A stretch of 5,138 nucleotides of DNA from Bacillota bacterium (GTDB taxonomy: Bacteria; Bacillota; Dethiobacteria; DTU022; UBA8154), in NCBI GenBank assembly GCA_003456095.1, contig DMPF01000119.1:1-5138 (forward strand), given 5' to 3'. A model generated the notes under the pieces. That model did not search any database. It had not been told where the DNA came from and saw only the letters and a program-made list of their open reading frames with translations. Below, piece by piece: positions 1 to 5,138 of the stretch. Position numbers and translations under genes: made by a program. Numbering within the stretch: position 1 is the first letter of the stretch; the number at the start of each line of letters is the position of its first letter.

Positions 1-153
1 ATGGATCTTATCATGGAACCAGAACTGATTCTCCTCCCACTCCTTTTTCTCTTTGCTAAAAATGTAGTAAGGTGGATACATCTCCTCCCACCCGTCCAAT
101 TCCTTAGGATATTGGACCGCTAACGGCATCGGGAATCCCTTGGTTTCCGTCAA
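1..153 (-). CDS. PEP-utilizing enzyme, phenylphosphate synthase-like (N-terminal fragment, runs off window)
   Basis: Partial gene read right to left; the window edge cuts it after about 51 codons. Visible protein: start, TETKGFPMPLAVQ, then YPKELDGWEEMYPPYYIF, SKEKKEWEENQFWFHDKIH. The pattern FPxP...GWEEMYPxYxxFS...E(Y/W)EExxFWFxDxxH is one I associate with the N-termini of stand-alone PEP-utilizing (PEP synthase mobile-domain) proteins, including phenylphosphate synthase subunits. In the family, such proteins carry a phospho-histidine swivel domain further on and move phosphate from ATP to phenol; that domain lies outside the window. I chose the TTG start at 153 because GGAGAGG (159-165) lies 5 nt upstream and because the family signature begins soon after. 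An in-frame ATG at 207 would add 18 residues but has no well-placed Shine-Dalgarno. It lies downstream of the regulator on the same strand. The family call rests on remembered motifs in a short fragment, so the exact substrate is open. Confidence 0.6.
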   Translation of the reverse strand, partial: MTETKGFPMPLAVQYPKELDGWEEMYPPYYIFSKEKKEWEENQFWFHDKIH

Positions 154-165
154 ATTAACCTCTCC
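154..165 (-). promoter_or_regulatory. Ribosome binding site deciding the TTG start of the PEP-utilizing protein
   Basis: On the minus strand AAAGGAGAGG ends 5 nt before a TTG codon at 153-151. It is the best Shine-Dalgarno in the region and favours this TTG over the in-frame ATG at 207, whose upstream sequence offers only AAGAGAATA. Confidence 0.5.
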
Positions 166-309
166 TTTTTTAGATGTTTTGGATAGAAAACGACTCGGTA
201 AACCCATTATTCTCTTAATAAAAATTTTTCTTCATCTCCTTTCATTTTTAGAAAATTTCCGGAGATTCACACCATAACGCAACATCCGACAGCGGATCAT
301 CTATGTTAA

Positions 310-323
310 AAGGGTTCCCCCTT
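310..323 (-). terminator. Weak hairpin behind the regulator gene
   Basis: On the minus strand AAGGG-GGAA-CCCTT followed by TTAA lies about 25 nt after the regulator stop. A second small hairpin, ATCCG-CTGT-CGGAT, lies at 284-297. Stems are only 5 bp and the T run is short, so this is at best a leaky terminator. Read-through from the regulator into the PEP-utilizing gene remains possible. Confidence 0.2.
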
Positions 324-348
324 AATTGCCCCTGTTGTAGTTTTAGCT

Positions 349-2301
349 TTAAGCGTCTGAAAAGTTGCAATTTGCCAATCGCATGGCCAACTGCAGCTGT
401 AAACTTGTCTCCGGATCCTTCAAATCCAAACCCATTATCTCCTGAATTCTGCGCAGTCTGTACTTCATCGTGCTGGGGTTAAGGTAACCCTCGCGTGCTG
501 CTTTTAAAATATTACAGTTATACTTATAGAAAAGATTCAAAGTGCCGATCAGCTGTGTTTTATGTTTTTGGTCATAATCAATAAGGGGGCCAATGGTCCT
601 TTTCATGAATTCGGCAAAATGCTGGGGGTTGATTTCGATTAAAGAAAAAATGCCGAGGTTATCATAAAAAACGACCCTGTTATTCAGGTTTAAAGCTTTC
701 AAGATATTCAATGATGTAACCGCGTTGCGATAGGAAAGGACACAATCCTCCAGCCTGCTGCAGAGCGTACCCACGCCTATCCGCCAATTTTCCTCCCGCA
801 GCAAATGGGAGAGCCGCTTCTTTAAAGCTTCAAGAAGAGGCTTGACGCAATGCTCTTTATTATCACAAGAAACTACAATTAAAATATAGCCGTTCCTTGT
901 CAGCACAACACTGTGGGGAAAGGCATCGGCACAGAACTCCCGGATATCCTGGCACAGCTCCGGACTGCTCCGACCGTTCTGTCCCAATGTAACATCCATG
1001 GCTATTACCTGGAACATTTTTTTCAAGTTAAAACCAAGCTGCAAGGCGCGGTGGTGCATCCATTCCAGGGATTCAAAATTTTCGTTCAGGATATGCTCCA
1101 CAAAGGTCTCTTTTAAACGTTTGGTTTGTTCCACAGAAGCCCTTTCTTTTAACATTTCCAGGGCGACGATTGTAGCACCCAGTTCCATAGCAACCTTATC
1201 CAGTTGTTTTAAATTTTTATGGACAAACACAGTAGTAATCAATCCCATTATTTGCTGTCCGGCCACAACCGGGACGATATACTGAGTCGTATCTATGTCA
1301 GGGTGCATCTCCACCGGTTTTCTTTCCTGGAAAAGTGTGGAAACCTGCTTGCTGTAATCTTCATTTTCCACTAGTTCTTTGCCGCAGGCAAAGCGTTTCA
1401 CCGGTTTATGCATGGTTGTCGCTTTTACATTGAAGTTATGGTCTTCCACCTGTACCGGCGAATCGATAAAAGTTGCCAGCGTGTCACAAATAGCTGTGAT
1501 ACCATCGCCTTTTAAAACCAGGCCCGTCAGCTTGTCATGCATCTCCAGGGATTTTTCCAGGATCCGGTGCTGTTTTTTTAATATTTCATTTACCCGTTCC
1601 AATTCATCAACCTTTGTCTGCAACTCCTTGTCGATTTTTTCATAAAGCCGGGAATTCTCCAGGGCGATGCCGAGCTGGGAGCCCAAAATCATCAGCAGCT
1701 CCTGGTCATCCTGGGTAAAAGATGCCTCCTCGCTCTTATTGGCCATAAGCAGGGCGCCGATGACCTTTCTGTTGGCATAAAGGGGTATACCCAGCAGGTT
1801 TCTTTTTAAGTTGGAGAATCCGTACAAATCATCGGGGCTGTAAAAGGTTGAACTCCTGTTGATTACTTCTCCCTTTTGCATGATAATTTCAATTGCCCCC
1901 TGCGGCTTTTGCACGATTTCTTCGAACAGTTCCTCTTTTGCTTCATCGGTAAAGGTATAGTGTTTAACGATCTTCAAGCCGCTTTCTTTTATTTCTTCCA
2001 AAGCCAGCAAACCTGCTTCCGCGGCAACCAATTTTTTGGCGTATTTAATAATCTTCAGGGGCAGGCTTTCCGAATGTAACTTTGAGTTTAAAATTACCGA
2101 AGCCTCGGTTAAGATATGCCATTGCATGACCCGTTTCCGTTCCCTTAACAGCTCCTGACGTAACATTTCAACGGATAAATCAGCCCCCGCAGGGAAACAT
2201 TCGCTGCTGGCCTCAGCTTTGAAGGCCGGATCAGCCGGCGCGGAAAGGGCATCGCTTTTCGCAGATCCTGGAAAACTTATAATATTGTTGTTTTGTTTCA
2301 T
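349..2301 (-). CDS. GAF-domain transcriptional regulator with PucR/CdaR-type C-terminal HTH
   Basis: A 650-residue cytoplasmic regulator with no signal peptide or membrane segment. Residues about 1-45 are a low-complexity, Ala/Ser-rich tail. About 60-217 read as a GAF sensor (hydrophobic core around LLGIPLYANRKVIGALLMAN, then a long helix QELLMILGSQLGIALENSRL). About 218-255 are a charged coiled coil. About 255-385 hold a second sensor-like region (HDKLTGLVLKGDGITAICDT) of the kind seen in PucR/CdaR proteins. About 393-550 fit the degenerate GGDEF-like CdaR segment, and 583-645 are the PucR HTH: TLNLFYKYNCNILKAARE, then STMKYRLRRIQEIMGLDL. Family members control catabolic genes in response to small molecules. 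Divergence from a UbiD operon suggests it senses an aromatic substrate and controls both directions, but this is inference. The ATG start follows AAGGAAGGAA at a rather long 13-nt spacing; an upstream in-frame stop excludes a longer form. Confidence 0.85.
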   Translation of the reverse strand: MKQNNNIISFPGSAKSDALSAPADPAFKAEASSECFPAGADLSVEMLRQELLRERKRVMQWHILTEASVILNSKLHSESLPLKIIKYAKKLVAAEAGLLALEEIKESGLKIVKHYTFTDEAKEELFEEIVQKPQGAIEIIMQKGEVINRSSTFYSPDDLYGFSNLKRNLLGIPLYANRKVIGALLMANKSEEASFTQDDQELLMILGSQLGIALENSRLYEKIDKELQTKVDELERVNEILKKQHRILEKSLEMHDKLTGLVLKGDGITAICDTLATFIDSPVQVEDHNFNVKATTMHKPVKRFACGKELVENEDYSKQVSTLFQERKPVEMHPDIDTTQYIVPVVAGQQIMGLITTVFVHKNLKQLDKVAMELGATIVALEMLKERASVEQTKRLKETFVEHILNENFESLEWMHHRALQLGFNLKKMFQVIAMDVTLGQNGRSSPELCQDIREFCADAFPHSVVLTRNGYILIVVSCDNKEHCVKPLLEALKKRLSHLLREENWRIGVGTLCSRLEDCVLSYRNAVTSLNILKALNLNNRVVFYDNLGIFSLIEINPQHFAEFMKRTIGPLIDYDQKHKTQLIGTLNLFYKYNCNILKAAREGYLNPSTMKYRLRRIQEIMGLDLKDPETSLQLQLAMRLANCNFSDA

Positions 2302-2318
2302 ATGTAAATATTAATTCC

Positions 2319-2336
2319 TTCCTTAAATATAAGGAA
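2319..2336 (-). promoter_or_regulatory. Hairpin overlapping the regulator's Shine-Dalgarno
   Basis: A perfect 7-bp inverted repeat with a 4-nt loop: on the minus strand TTCCTTA-TATT-TAAGGAA. Its 3' arm contains the first half of the AAGGAAGGAA ribosome binding site (2315-2324) of the regulator. If formed in the mRNA it would partly mask the site, giving low or regulated translation. The stem is AT-rich and so only moderately stable. Confidence 0.35.
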
Positions 2337-2410
2337 TATTGCCTATTTCAATGATAGTAAAAAATCTATACCTTATATCAATATTTAAAAAATTTATACT
2401 ATAATAACAA

Positions 2411-2437
2411 ATTATCCTATCTTTTTGATGGTGTCAA
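2411..2437 (-). promoter_or_regulatory. Candidate sigma-70/sigma-A promoter for the regulator
   Basis: Reading leftwards, a perfect TTGACA (2437-2432) is followed after 15 nt by GATAAT (2416-2411), one mismatch to TATAAT. The spacer is shorter than ideal; a 17-nt spacing gives the poorer TAATTT. Transcription would start near 2405 and leave about a 100-nt leader before the regulator ATG. Confidence 0.4.
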
Positions 2438-2458
2438 TACCTAATTTGGGGAAAATTT

Positions 2459-2466
2459 TGGCCGGA
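2459..2466. promoter_or_regulatory. TGGCCGGA site upstream of the regulator promoter
   Basis: One copy of the TGGCCGG motif that recurs across this intergenic region, about 20 bp upstream of the minus-strand -35 element. It may be an operator half-site, possibly for autoregulation; this rests on repetition and position only. Confidence 0.3.
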
Positions 2467-2542
2467 GTGTTTCACCACTATAGACATATATCTCAAAGTA
2501 AAGCATTTCTAAAAAAAAATTTTTAATTTTGATGTTTGCAGG

Positions 2543-2578
2543 CTGGCCGGATTTTATTTGTCTAAAGTGGCCAGATTT
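2543..2578. promoter_or_regulatory. Paired TGGCC(G/A)GATTT operator candidate upstream of the UbiD operon promoter
   Basis: TGGCCGGATTT (2544-2554) is repeated as TGGCCAGATTT (2568-2578), matching at 10 of 11 bases with a 24-bp period. The same stretch contains a perfect inverted repeat CTGGCC (2543-2548) / GGCCAG (2569-2574). It ends about 30 bp before the plus-strand -35 element, the usual place for an activator. The divergently encoded PucR-type regulator is the obvious candidate ligand, by inference. Confidence 0.4.
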
Positions 2579-2607
2579 AGGGTATGAATTTTACCCCAAT
2601 TTAGTTA

Positions 2608-2637
2608 TTGACATACCAGAACGGGCTAGGCTATTGT
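2608..2637 (+). promoter_or_regulatory. Candidate promoter for the UbiD-HAD-UbiD operon
   Basis: A perfect TTGACA (2608-2613) is followed after 18 nt by TATTGT (2632-2637), four of six matches to TATAAT. The weak -10 fits a promoter that needs an activator. Transcription would start near 2645, leaving an untranslated leader of about 190 nt that includes the palindrome at 2778-2796. Confidence 0.4.
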
Positions 2638-2777
2638 ATTTTAAAGAGTATGAAAATTTTTTTATATCTGCTTATAACAAAAGTGGGTTTATTTTGTTCA
2701 GATTGGCAGGGATTTTTAAATAAGGAAGTCAAAACTGCTTAAGTATATAAAAATATCCAGGTAAAATTAAGTATTTT

Positions 2778-2799
2778 CCGACCAACAGTTGGCCGGTTT
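2778..2799. promoter_or_regulatory. Hyphenated palindrome with TGGCCGG half-site just upstream of the first UbiD gene
   Basis: Positions 2778-2796 read CCG-a-CCAAC-a-GTTGG-c-CGG: eight pairs match around a central base, with one mismatched pair. The right arm contains another TGGCCGG (2790-2796). It lies about 40 bp before the ATG. The 1-3 nt loop and the lack of a T tract argue against a terminator; a protein-binding operator is more likely. Confidence 0.4.
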
Positions 2800-2834
2800 G
2801 GCAGTATGATCAAAACAAGGGGAGGTTTTGTGTA

Positions 2835-4244
2835 ATGGATTTGCGGGGTTTTATCAAACGCTGTGAGGAGATCGGGGAATTGAAGCGCATTACGGTAGAG
2901 GTGGACTGGAACCTGGAGATTTCCCATATTTCCAAACTCAATGAGGAAGGATGCGGGCCGGCCCTCCTTTTTGAGAACGTAAAAGGCTACAGCTCACCGG
3001 TTTTGACAGGAGCTTTTGGAACCCCCAGGCGTCTTTCTATTGCCATGGGTATGAGCGAAACCTATTCCATGTGTGATCTTTCCAAAGAATGGATGAAGTT
3101 TTCCCTTGGTAAAGTTATACCTGCGCAGGAAGTGTCCACGGGGCCGGTATTGGAAAACATTGACACAGCAGCTGCGGTAAATCTTGAGAAATTCCCCGTA
3201 CCAAAATTTTATCCCCTGGATGGCGGTCGTTATATTGGAACGGCAGTGTTCCTGATTATCAAGGATCCGGACAGCGGCAAGGAAAACCTGGGCACTTACC
3301 GTATGCAGATGTTGGACAACCAGCGTTGCGGCGTGCAGATCCTGCCCGGTAAGCGGGGCGAAAGGATCATGAAGAAGTATAAAAAAATGGGTCAGAAAAT
3401 GCCTGCGGCAGCGGTGATCGGCTGTGACCCGCTGCTTTTCATGGCCGGCGCCCTGCAGCAGGAAGGAGTAAGCCAGTATGACGTGGTAAGTACGATCAGG
3501 GGAGAGCCTACCGAGTATATTATCAGCGATTTTACCGGGCTGCCCATTCCGGCTACGGCGGAAATTGTTCTGGAGGGCGAGATCGATCCCAATAACCTGC
3601 AGCCTGAGGGGCCTTTTGGTGAATATACGGGTTATTATACTGATGAAATCGGTAAAGAAATTAAAAAACCCTGCCTGGAAGTGAAGCGTGTGCTGCACCG
3701 CGACAATGCTGTTTTGTGGGCCACCTCCGTGGGCAGACCTGTTACCGATATGCACATGCTCCTTGCCTTTACACGCAATGCCTCCCTCTGGACCGACCTT
3801 GAACATATGCGTATACCAGGCATTCAATCCGTATATATCCCCCCTGAGTCTGCGGGGCGCTTCTGGGCCATCGCTTCGGTAACGCAGAGCTATCCCGGTC
3901 ATTCCGCCCAGGTAGCCAATGCCATTATCGCCAGCACCACGGGCAGCTACGGCATCAAAGGGGTTATCGTGGTTGACGATGATATCAAGGCGGACGATAT
4001 TGGCAGGGTGCTGTGGGCCATGTCCGTACGTTATGATCCACTGCGCGACACCGAGATCATCAAACGGGGACGCTCTACTCCACTCGATCCCGCTTTGGAT
4101 CCAAACTCCAGCAAACTGATCACATCCCGTATTTTAATTGATGCCACGACCCCATACGAATGGGAAAACAAGCCCGTGGAAATTACCATGGATAAGGAGA
4201 TGCTGACAAAGGTCCAGTCCCGCTGGCAGGAATACGGATTCTAG
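2835..4244 (+). CDS. UbiD-family aromatic (de)carboxylase, phenylphosphate carboxylase subunit-like
   Basis: A 469-residue cytoplasmic protein of normal UbiD-family length. Family members use prenylated FMN to add or remove carboxyl groups on aromatic or unsaturated substrates. Visible marks: the N-terminal FIKRCEEIGELKRITVEVDW segment; NLGTYRMQ with the expected catalytic Arg156; the PEGPFGEYTGYY signature with catalytic Glu258 and Glu263; and the C-terminal VVDDDIKADDIGRVLWAMSVR block. Where many relatives have a His-containing segment (HxHK(D/G)G type) supplying a metal ligand for the cofactor phosphate, this protein has ILPGKRG (169-175). GGGGAGG (2819-2825) lies 9 nt before the ATG. The order UbiD, HAD, UbiD resembles, as I recall it, the beta-delta-alpha gene order of Thauera phenylphosphate carboxylase, so this may be the beta-like subunit. 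Related benzene or hydroxybenzoate (de)carboxylases are alternatives. Family is sure; substrate is inferred. Confidence 0.9.
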   Translation: MDLRGFIKRCEEIGELKRITVEVDWNLEISHISKLNEEGCGPALLFENVKGYSSPVLTGAFGTPRRLSIAMGMSETYSMCDLSKEWMKFSLGKVIPAQEVSTGPVLENIDTAAAVNLEKFPVPKFYPLDGGRYIGTAVFLIIKDPDSGKENLGTYRMQMLDNQRCGVQILPGKRGERIMKKYKKMGQKMPAAAVIGCDPLLFMAGALQQEGVSQYDVVSTIRGEPTEYIISDFTGLPIPATAEIVLEGEIDPNNLQPEGPFGEYTGYYTDEIGKEIKKPCLEVKRVLHRDNAVLWATSVGRPVTDMHMLLAFTRNASLWTDLEHMRIPGIQSVYIPPESAGRFWAIASVTQSYPGHSAQVANAIIASTTGSYGIKGVIVVDDDIKADDIGRVLWAMSVRYDPLRDTEIIKRGRSTPLDPALDPNSSKLITSRILIDATTPYEWENKPVEITMDKEMLTKVQSRWQEYGF

Positions 4245-4246
4245 GA

Positions 4247-4281
4247 GAATTCAGAATTCAGGGCTCAGGGCTCAGAATTAA
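4247..4281. repeat. Five-unit heptanucleotide tandem array between ubiD-like and HAD genes
   Basis: Five 7-bp units in register: GAATTCA (4247), GAATTCA (4254), GGGCTCA (4261), GGGCTCA (4268), GAATTAA (4275). The array begins three bases after the UbiD stop codon and ends 12 bases before the next Shine-Dalgarno. Similar heptamer arrays with a shared TCA ending are, as I recall, scattered in intergenic DNA of Peptococcaceae-like clostridia. No function is known to me. Confidence 0.75.
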
Positions 4282-4308
4282 AAGGAAAACAGAAAGGGGT
4301 AAGAAAAA

Positions 4309-4854
4309 ATGTCTTATGGCAAAAACTGGGATGATGCGGTAGCGCGAGCAAAAAAGATCAAGCTGGTGATCTTCGATGTGCATGGCGTACTCACAGACAA
4401 TACGGTCATTTACGATGATAACGGCAACCGCCTGCGCGCTTTCTGCCACGAAGACGGTTTCGGCAGCAACGCGCTGATGATCTGCGGTATTGAAATTGCT
4501 ATTATCACGCGCAAGTCCAAGACCGTGGCTGCCCGTATGGCCGATATAGGCGTAAAGCGTTATTACGAAACCAAAGAAAAAGTGGGCCAGTATGAAAAAC
4601 TGCTGGAAGAGCTGAATATTACGGATGAAGAGGTCTGCTACGTGGGCGATGAGGTTATCGATTTGGGAGTAATGCGCAGGGTGGGCTTTGCCGCGGCCCC
4701 GTCCGATGCAAAACGGCAGGCCCTTGAAGCAGCCCACTGGGTGACGGAAAAAGCCGGCGGCAAAGGTGTGGCCCGGGAGCTGGCGGAGATGATCCTAATC
4801 GCCCAGGGGAAATGGGACGGTTTCTGCGAAAAAGTAACCAGTAAGGGGTGGTAA
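4309..4854 (+). CDS. KdsC-like HAD-superfamily protein, phenylphosphate carboxylase delta subunit-like
   Basis: A 181-residue soluble HAD protein of the small, cap-less KdsC type. Motif I is FDVHGVLTDN (nucleophile Asp23), motif II lies in ITRKSK (Thr67), the motif III Lys is probably Lys91, and motif IV is VGDEVIDLGVM (Asp114, Asp118). The C-terminal AGGKGVARELAEMILIAQGKWD matches the KdsC family ending. Two oddities stand out: the usual DxD of motif I is D-V-H, so the general acid/base Asp is His25, and the usual ITGRxS motif lacks the Gly. In Thauera the delta subunit of phenylphosphate carboxylase is a HAD protein needed for phenylphosphate-dependent carboxylation; the position between two UbiD genes supports that role here. 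AAAGGGG (4293-4299) precedes the ATG by 9 nt. KDO-8-phosphate phosphatase is unlikely, given the context and the altered motifs. Confidence 0.85.
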   Translation: MSYGKNWDDAVARAKKIKLVIFDVHGVLTDNTVIYDDNGNRLRAFCHEDGFGSNALMICGIEIAIITRKSKTVAARMADIGVKRYYETKEKVGQYEKLLEELNITDEEVCYVGDEVIDLGVMRRVGFAAAPSDAKRQALEAAHWVTEKAGGKGVARELAEMILIAQGKWDGFCEKVTSKGW

Positions 4855-4931
4855 TGCAAAGCTAACGGAAAAATTGTTAAGAAATGGTGGATCTTGATTT
4901 AGATTAAAAAAAAATTAAGGAGGCAGCTGTA

Positions 4932-5138
4932 ATGGCTTACAAGTACTATAAGGATAACCGGGAATTTATTAAAGCATTGACAGATACTGGCGATCTGGTT
5001 ACGATTGAGCAAGAAGTGGACTGGGATATGGAACTGGGCGCGATCGTGCGAAGGGCATGCGAAAAGAACTCACCGGCGCCATACTTTAAAAAAATCAAGG
5101 ATTATCCCGGATGGGAGGCTTTTGGAGCTCCCCTCTCC
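4932..5138 (+). CDS. Second UbiD-family (de)carboxylase subunit (N-terminal fragment, runs off window)
   Basis: First 69 codons of a gene cut by the window edge. The protein begins MAYKYYKDNREFIKAL and continues through VDWDMELGAIVRRACEK, PAPYFKKIKDYPGWEAFGAP, a typical UbiD N-terminus. It is clearly paralogous to the UbiD encoded at 2835-4244: both share FIK...G(D/E)L, EVDW and the following helix and strand. AAGGAGG (4917-4923) lies 8 nt before the ATG, and the gap to the HAD gene is 77 nt without a good terminator, so it is probably co-transcribed. By the order of genes it would be the alpha-like carboxylase subunit (PpcA or AbcA type). Catalytic residues lie beyond the window, so whether it is active cannot be judged. 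Confidence 0.8.
   Translation, partial: MAYKYYKDNREFIKALTDTGDLVTIEQEVDWDMELGAIVRRACEKNSPAPYFKKIKDYPGWEAFGAPLS

Larger units (their letters stand above)
2302..2834. other. 533-bp AT-rich divergent intergenic control region
   Basis: No convincing gene. It separates the minus-strand regulator from the plus-strand UbiD operon. It holds a hairpin over the regulator's ribosome binding site (2319-2336), a minus-strand promoter candidate (2411-2437), a plus-strand promoter candidate (2608-2637), TGGCCGG-type sites at 2459, 2544, 2568 and 2790, an A9T5 tract (2511-2525), an inverted repeat GGGTA/TACCC (2580-2596) and a direct repeat TTAAGTAT (2739-2746 and 2767-2774). A 64-codon reading frame at 2529-2723 starts with TTG, lacks a Shine-Dalgarno and looks like chance. 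Confidence 0.7.

Noticed and set aside
2400..2405. Perfect TATAAT on the plus strand
   Set aside because: No acceptable -35 at 16-18 nt upstream; such hexamers are common by chance in this AT-rich stretch.
2529..2723. 64-codon plus-strand reading frame in the divergent intergenic region
   Set aside because: TTG start without a ribosome binding site, composition like the surrounding AT-rich DNA, and its WPDF/WPDL repeat is explained by the TGGCC(G/A)GATTT site pair.
2994..3902. 302-codon minus-strand reading frame inside the UbiD gene
   Set aside because: Lies wholly antisense to a well-recognised UbiD protein; its translation shows no family features I recognise.
4258..4737. 159-codon minus-strand reading frame over the HAD gene
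   Set aside because: Antisense to a clear HAD protein with conserved motifs; no independent ribosome site or recognisable domain.
4855..4931. Possible terminator between the HAD and second UbiD genes (A9 tract with CTTGATT/AATTAAG)
   Set aside because: The stem is short, AT-rich and contains a G-T pair, and there is no T tract after it; the A tract more likely just precedes the AAGGAGG ribosome site.

Overview
The window looks like part of an anaerobic aromatic-carboxylation locus of the phenylphosphate carboxylase type. The host is probably a low-to-mid GC Gram-positive anaerobe, such as a Peptococcaceae-like clostridium. I infer this from the strong AGGAGG-type ribosome binding sites, the very AT-rich intergenic DNA, the PucR/CdaR-type regulator and the heptanucleotide tandem repeat. 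No species can be named from the sequence alone.

Layout. Positions 1-153 (minus strand, cut by the window edge) encode the N-terminus of a PEP-utilizing, phenylphosphate synthase-like protein. Positions 349-2301 (minus) encode a 650-residue regulator with a GAF sensor, a coiled coil, a second sensor-like region and a C-terminal PucR-type helix-turn-helix. A 533-bp AT-rich divergent intergenic region (2302-2834) follows. It carries candidate promoters in both directions and repeated TGGCCGG-type sites. The plus-strand cluster then begins: a complete UbiD-family (de)carboxylase (2835-4244), a KdsC-like HAD protein (4309-4854) and the first 69 codons of a second, paralogous UbiD-family protein (4932 to the window edge). 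Each plus-strand gene has a good Shine-Dalgarno and the gaps are 64 and 77 nt with no convincing terminator, so they are probably one operon.

How the genes may work together. UbiD, small HAD and UbiD in a row, with a PEP-synthase-like gene nearby, matches the known Thauera aromatica phenol pathway. There, phenylphosphate synthase activates phenol with a phosphoryl group, and phenylphosphate carboxylase (two UbiD-like subunits, a HAD-like delta subunit and a small gamma subunit) makes 4-hydroxybenzoate. The substrate is inferred from context; a related Gram-positive benzene carboxylase (AbcA/AbcD type) is an alternative.

Points most worth checking: the HAD protein has His where the general acid/base Asp of motif I should be and a shortened motif II; the complete UbiD lacks the usual metal-ligand His region; a repeated TGGCCGG motif and a hyphenated palindrome occupy the divergent control region; and a five-unit heptamer array sits directly behind the first UbiD stop codon.
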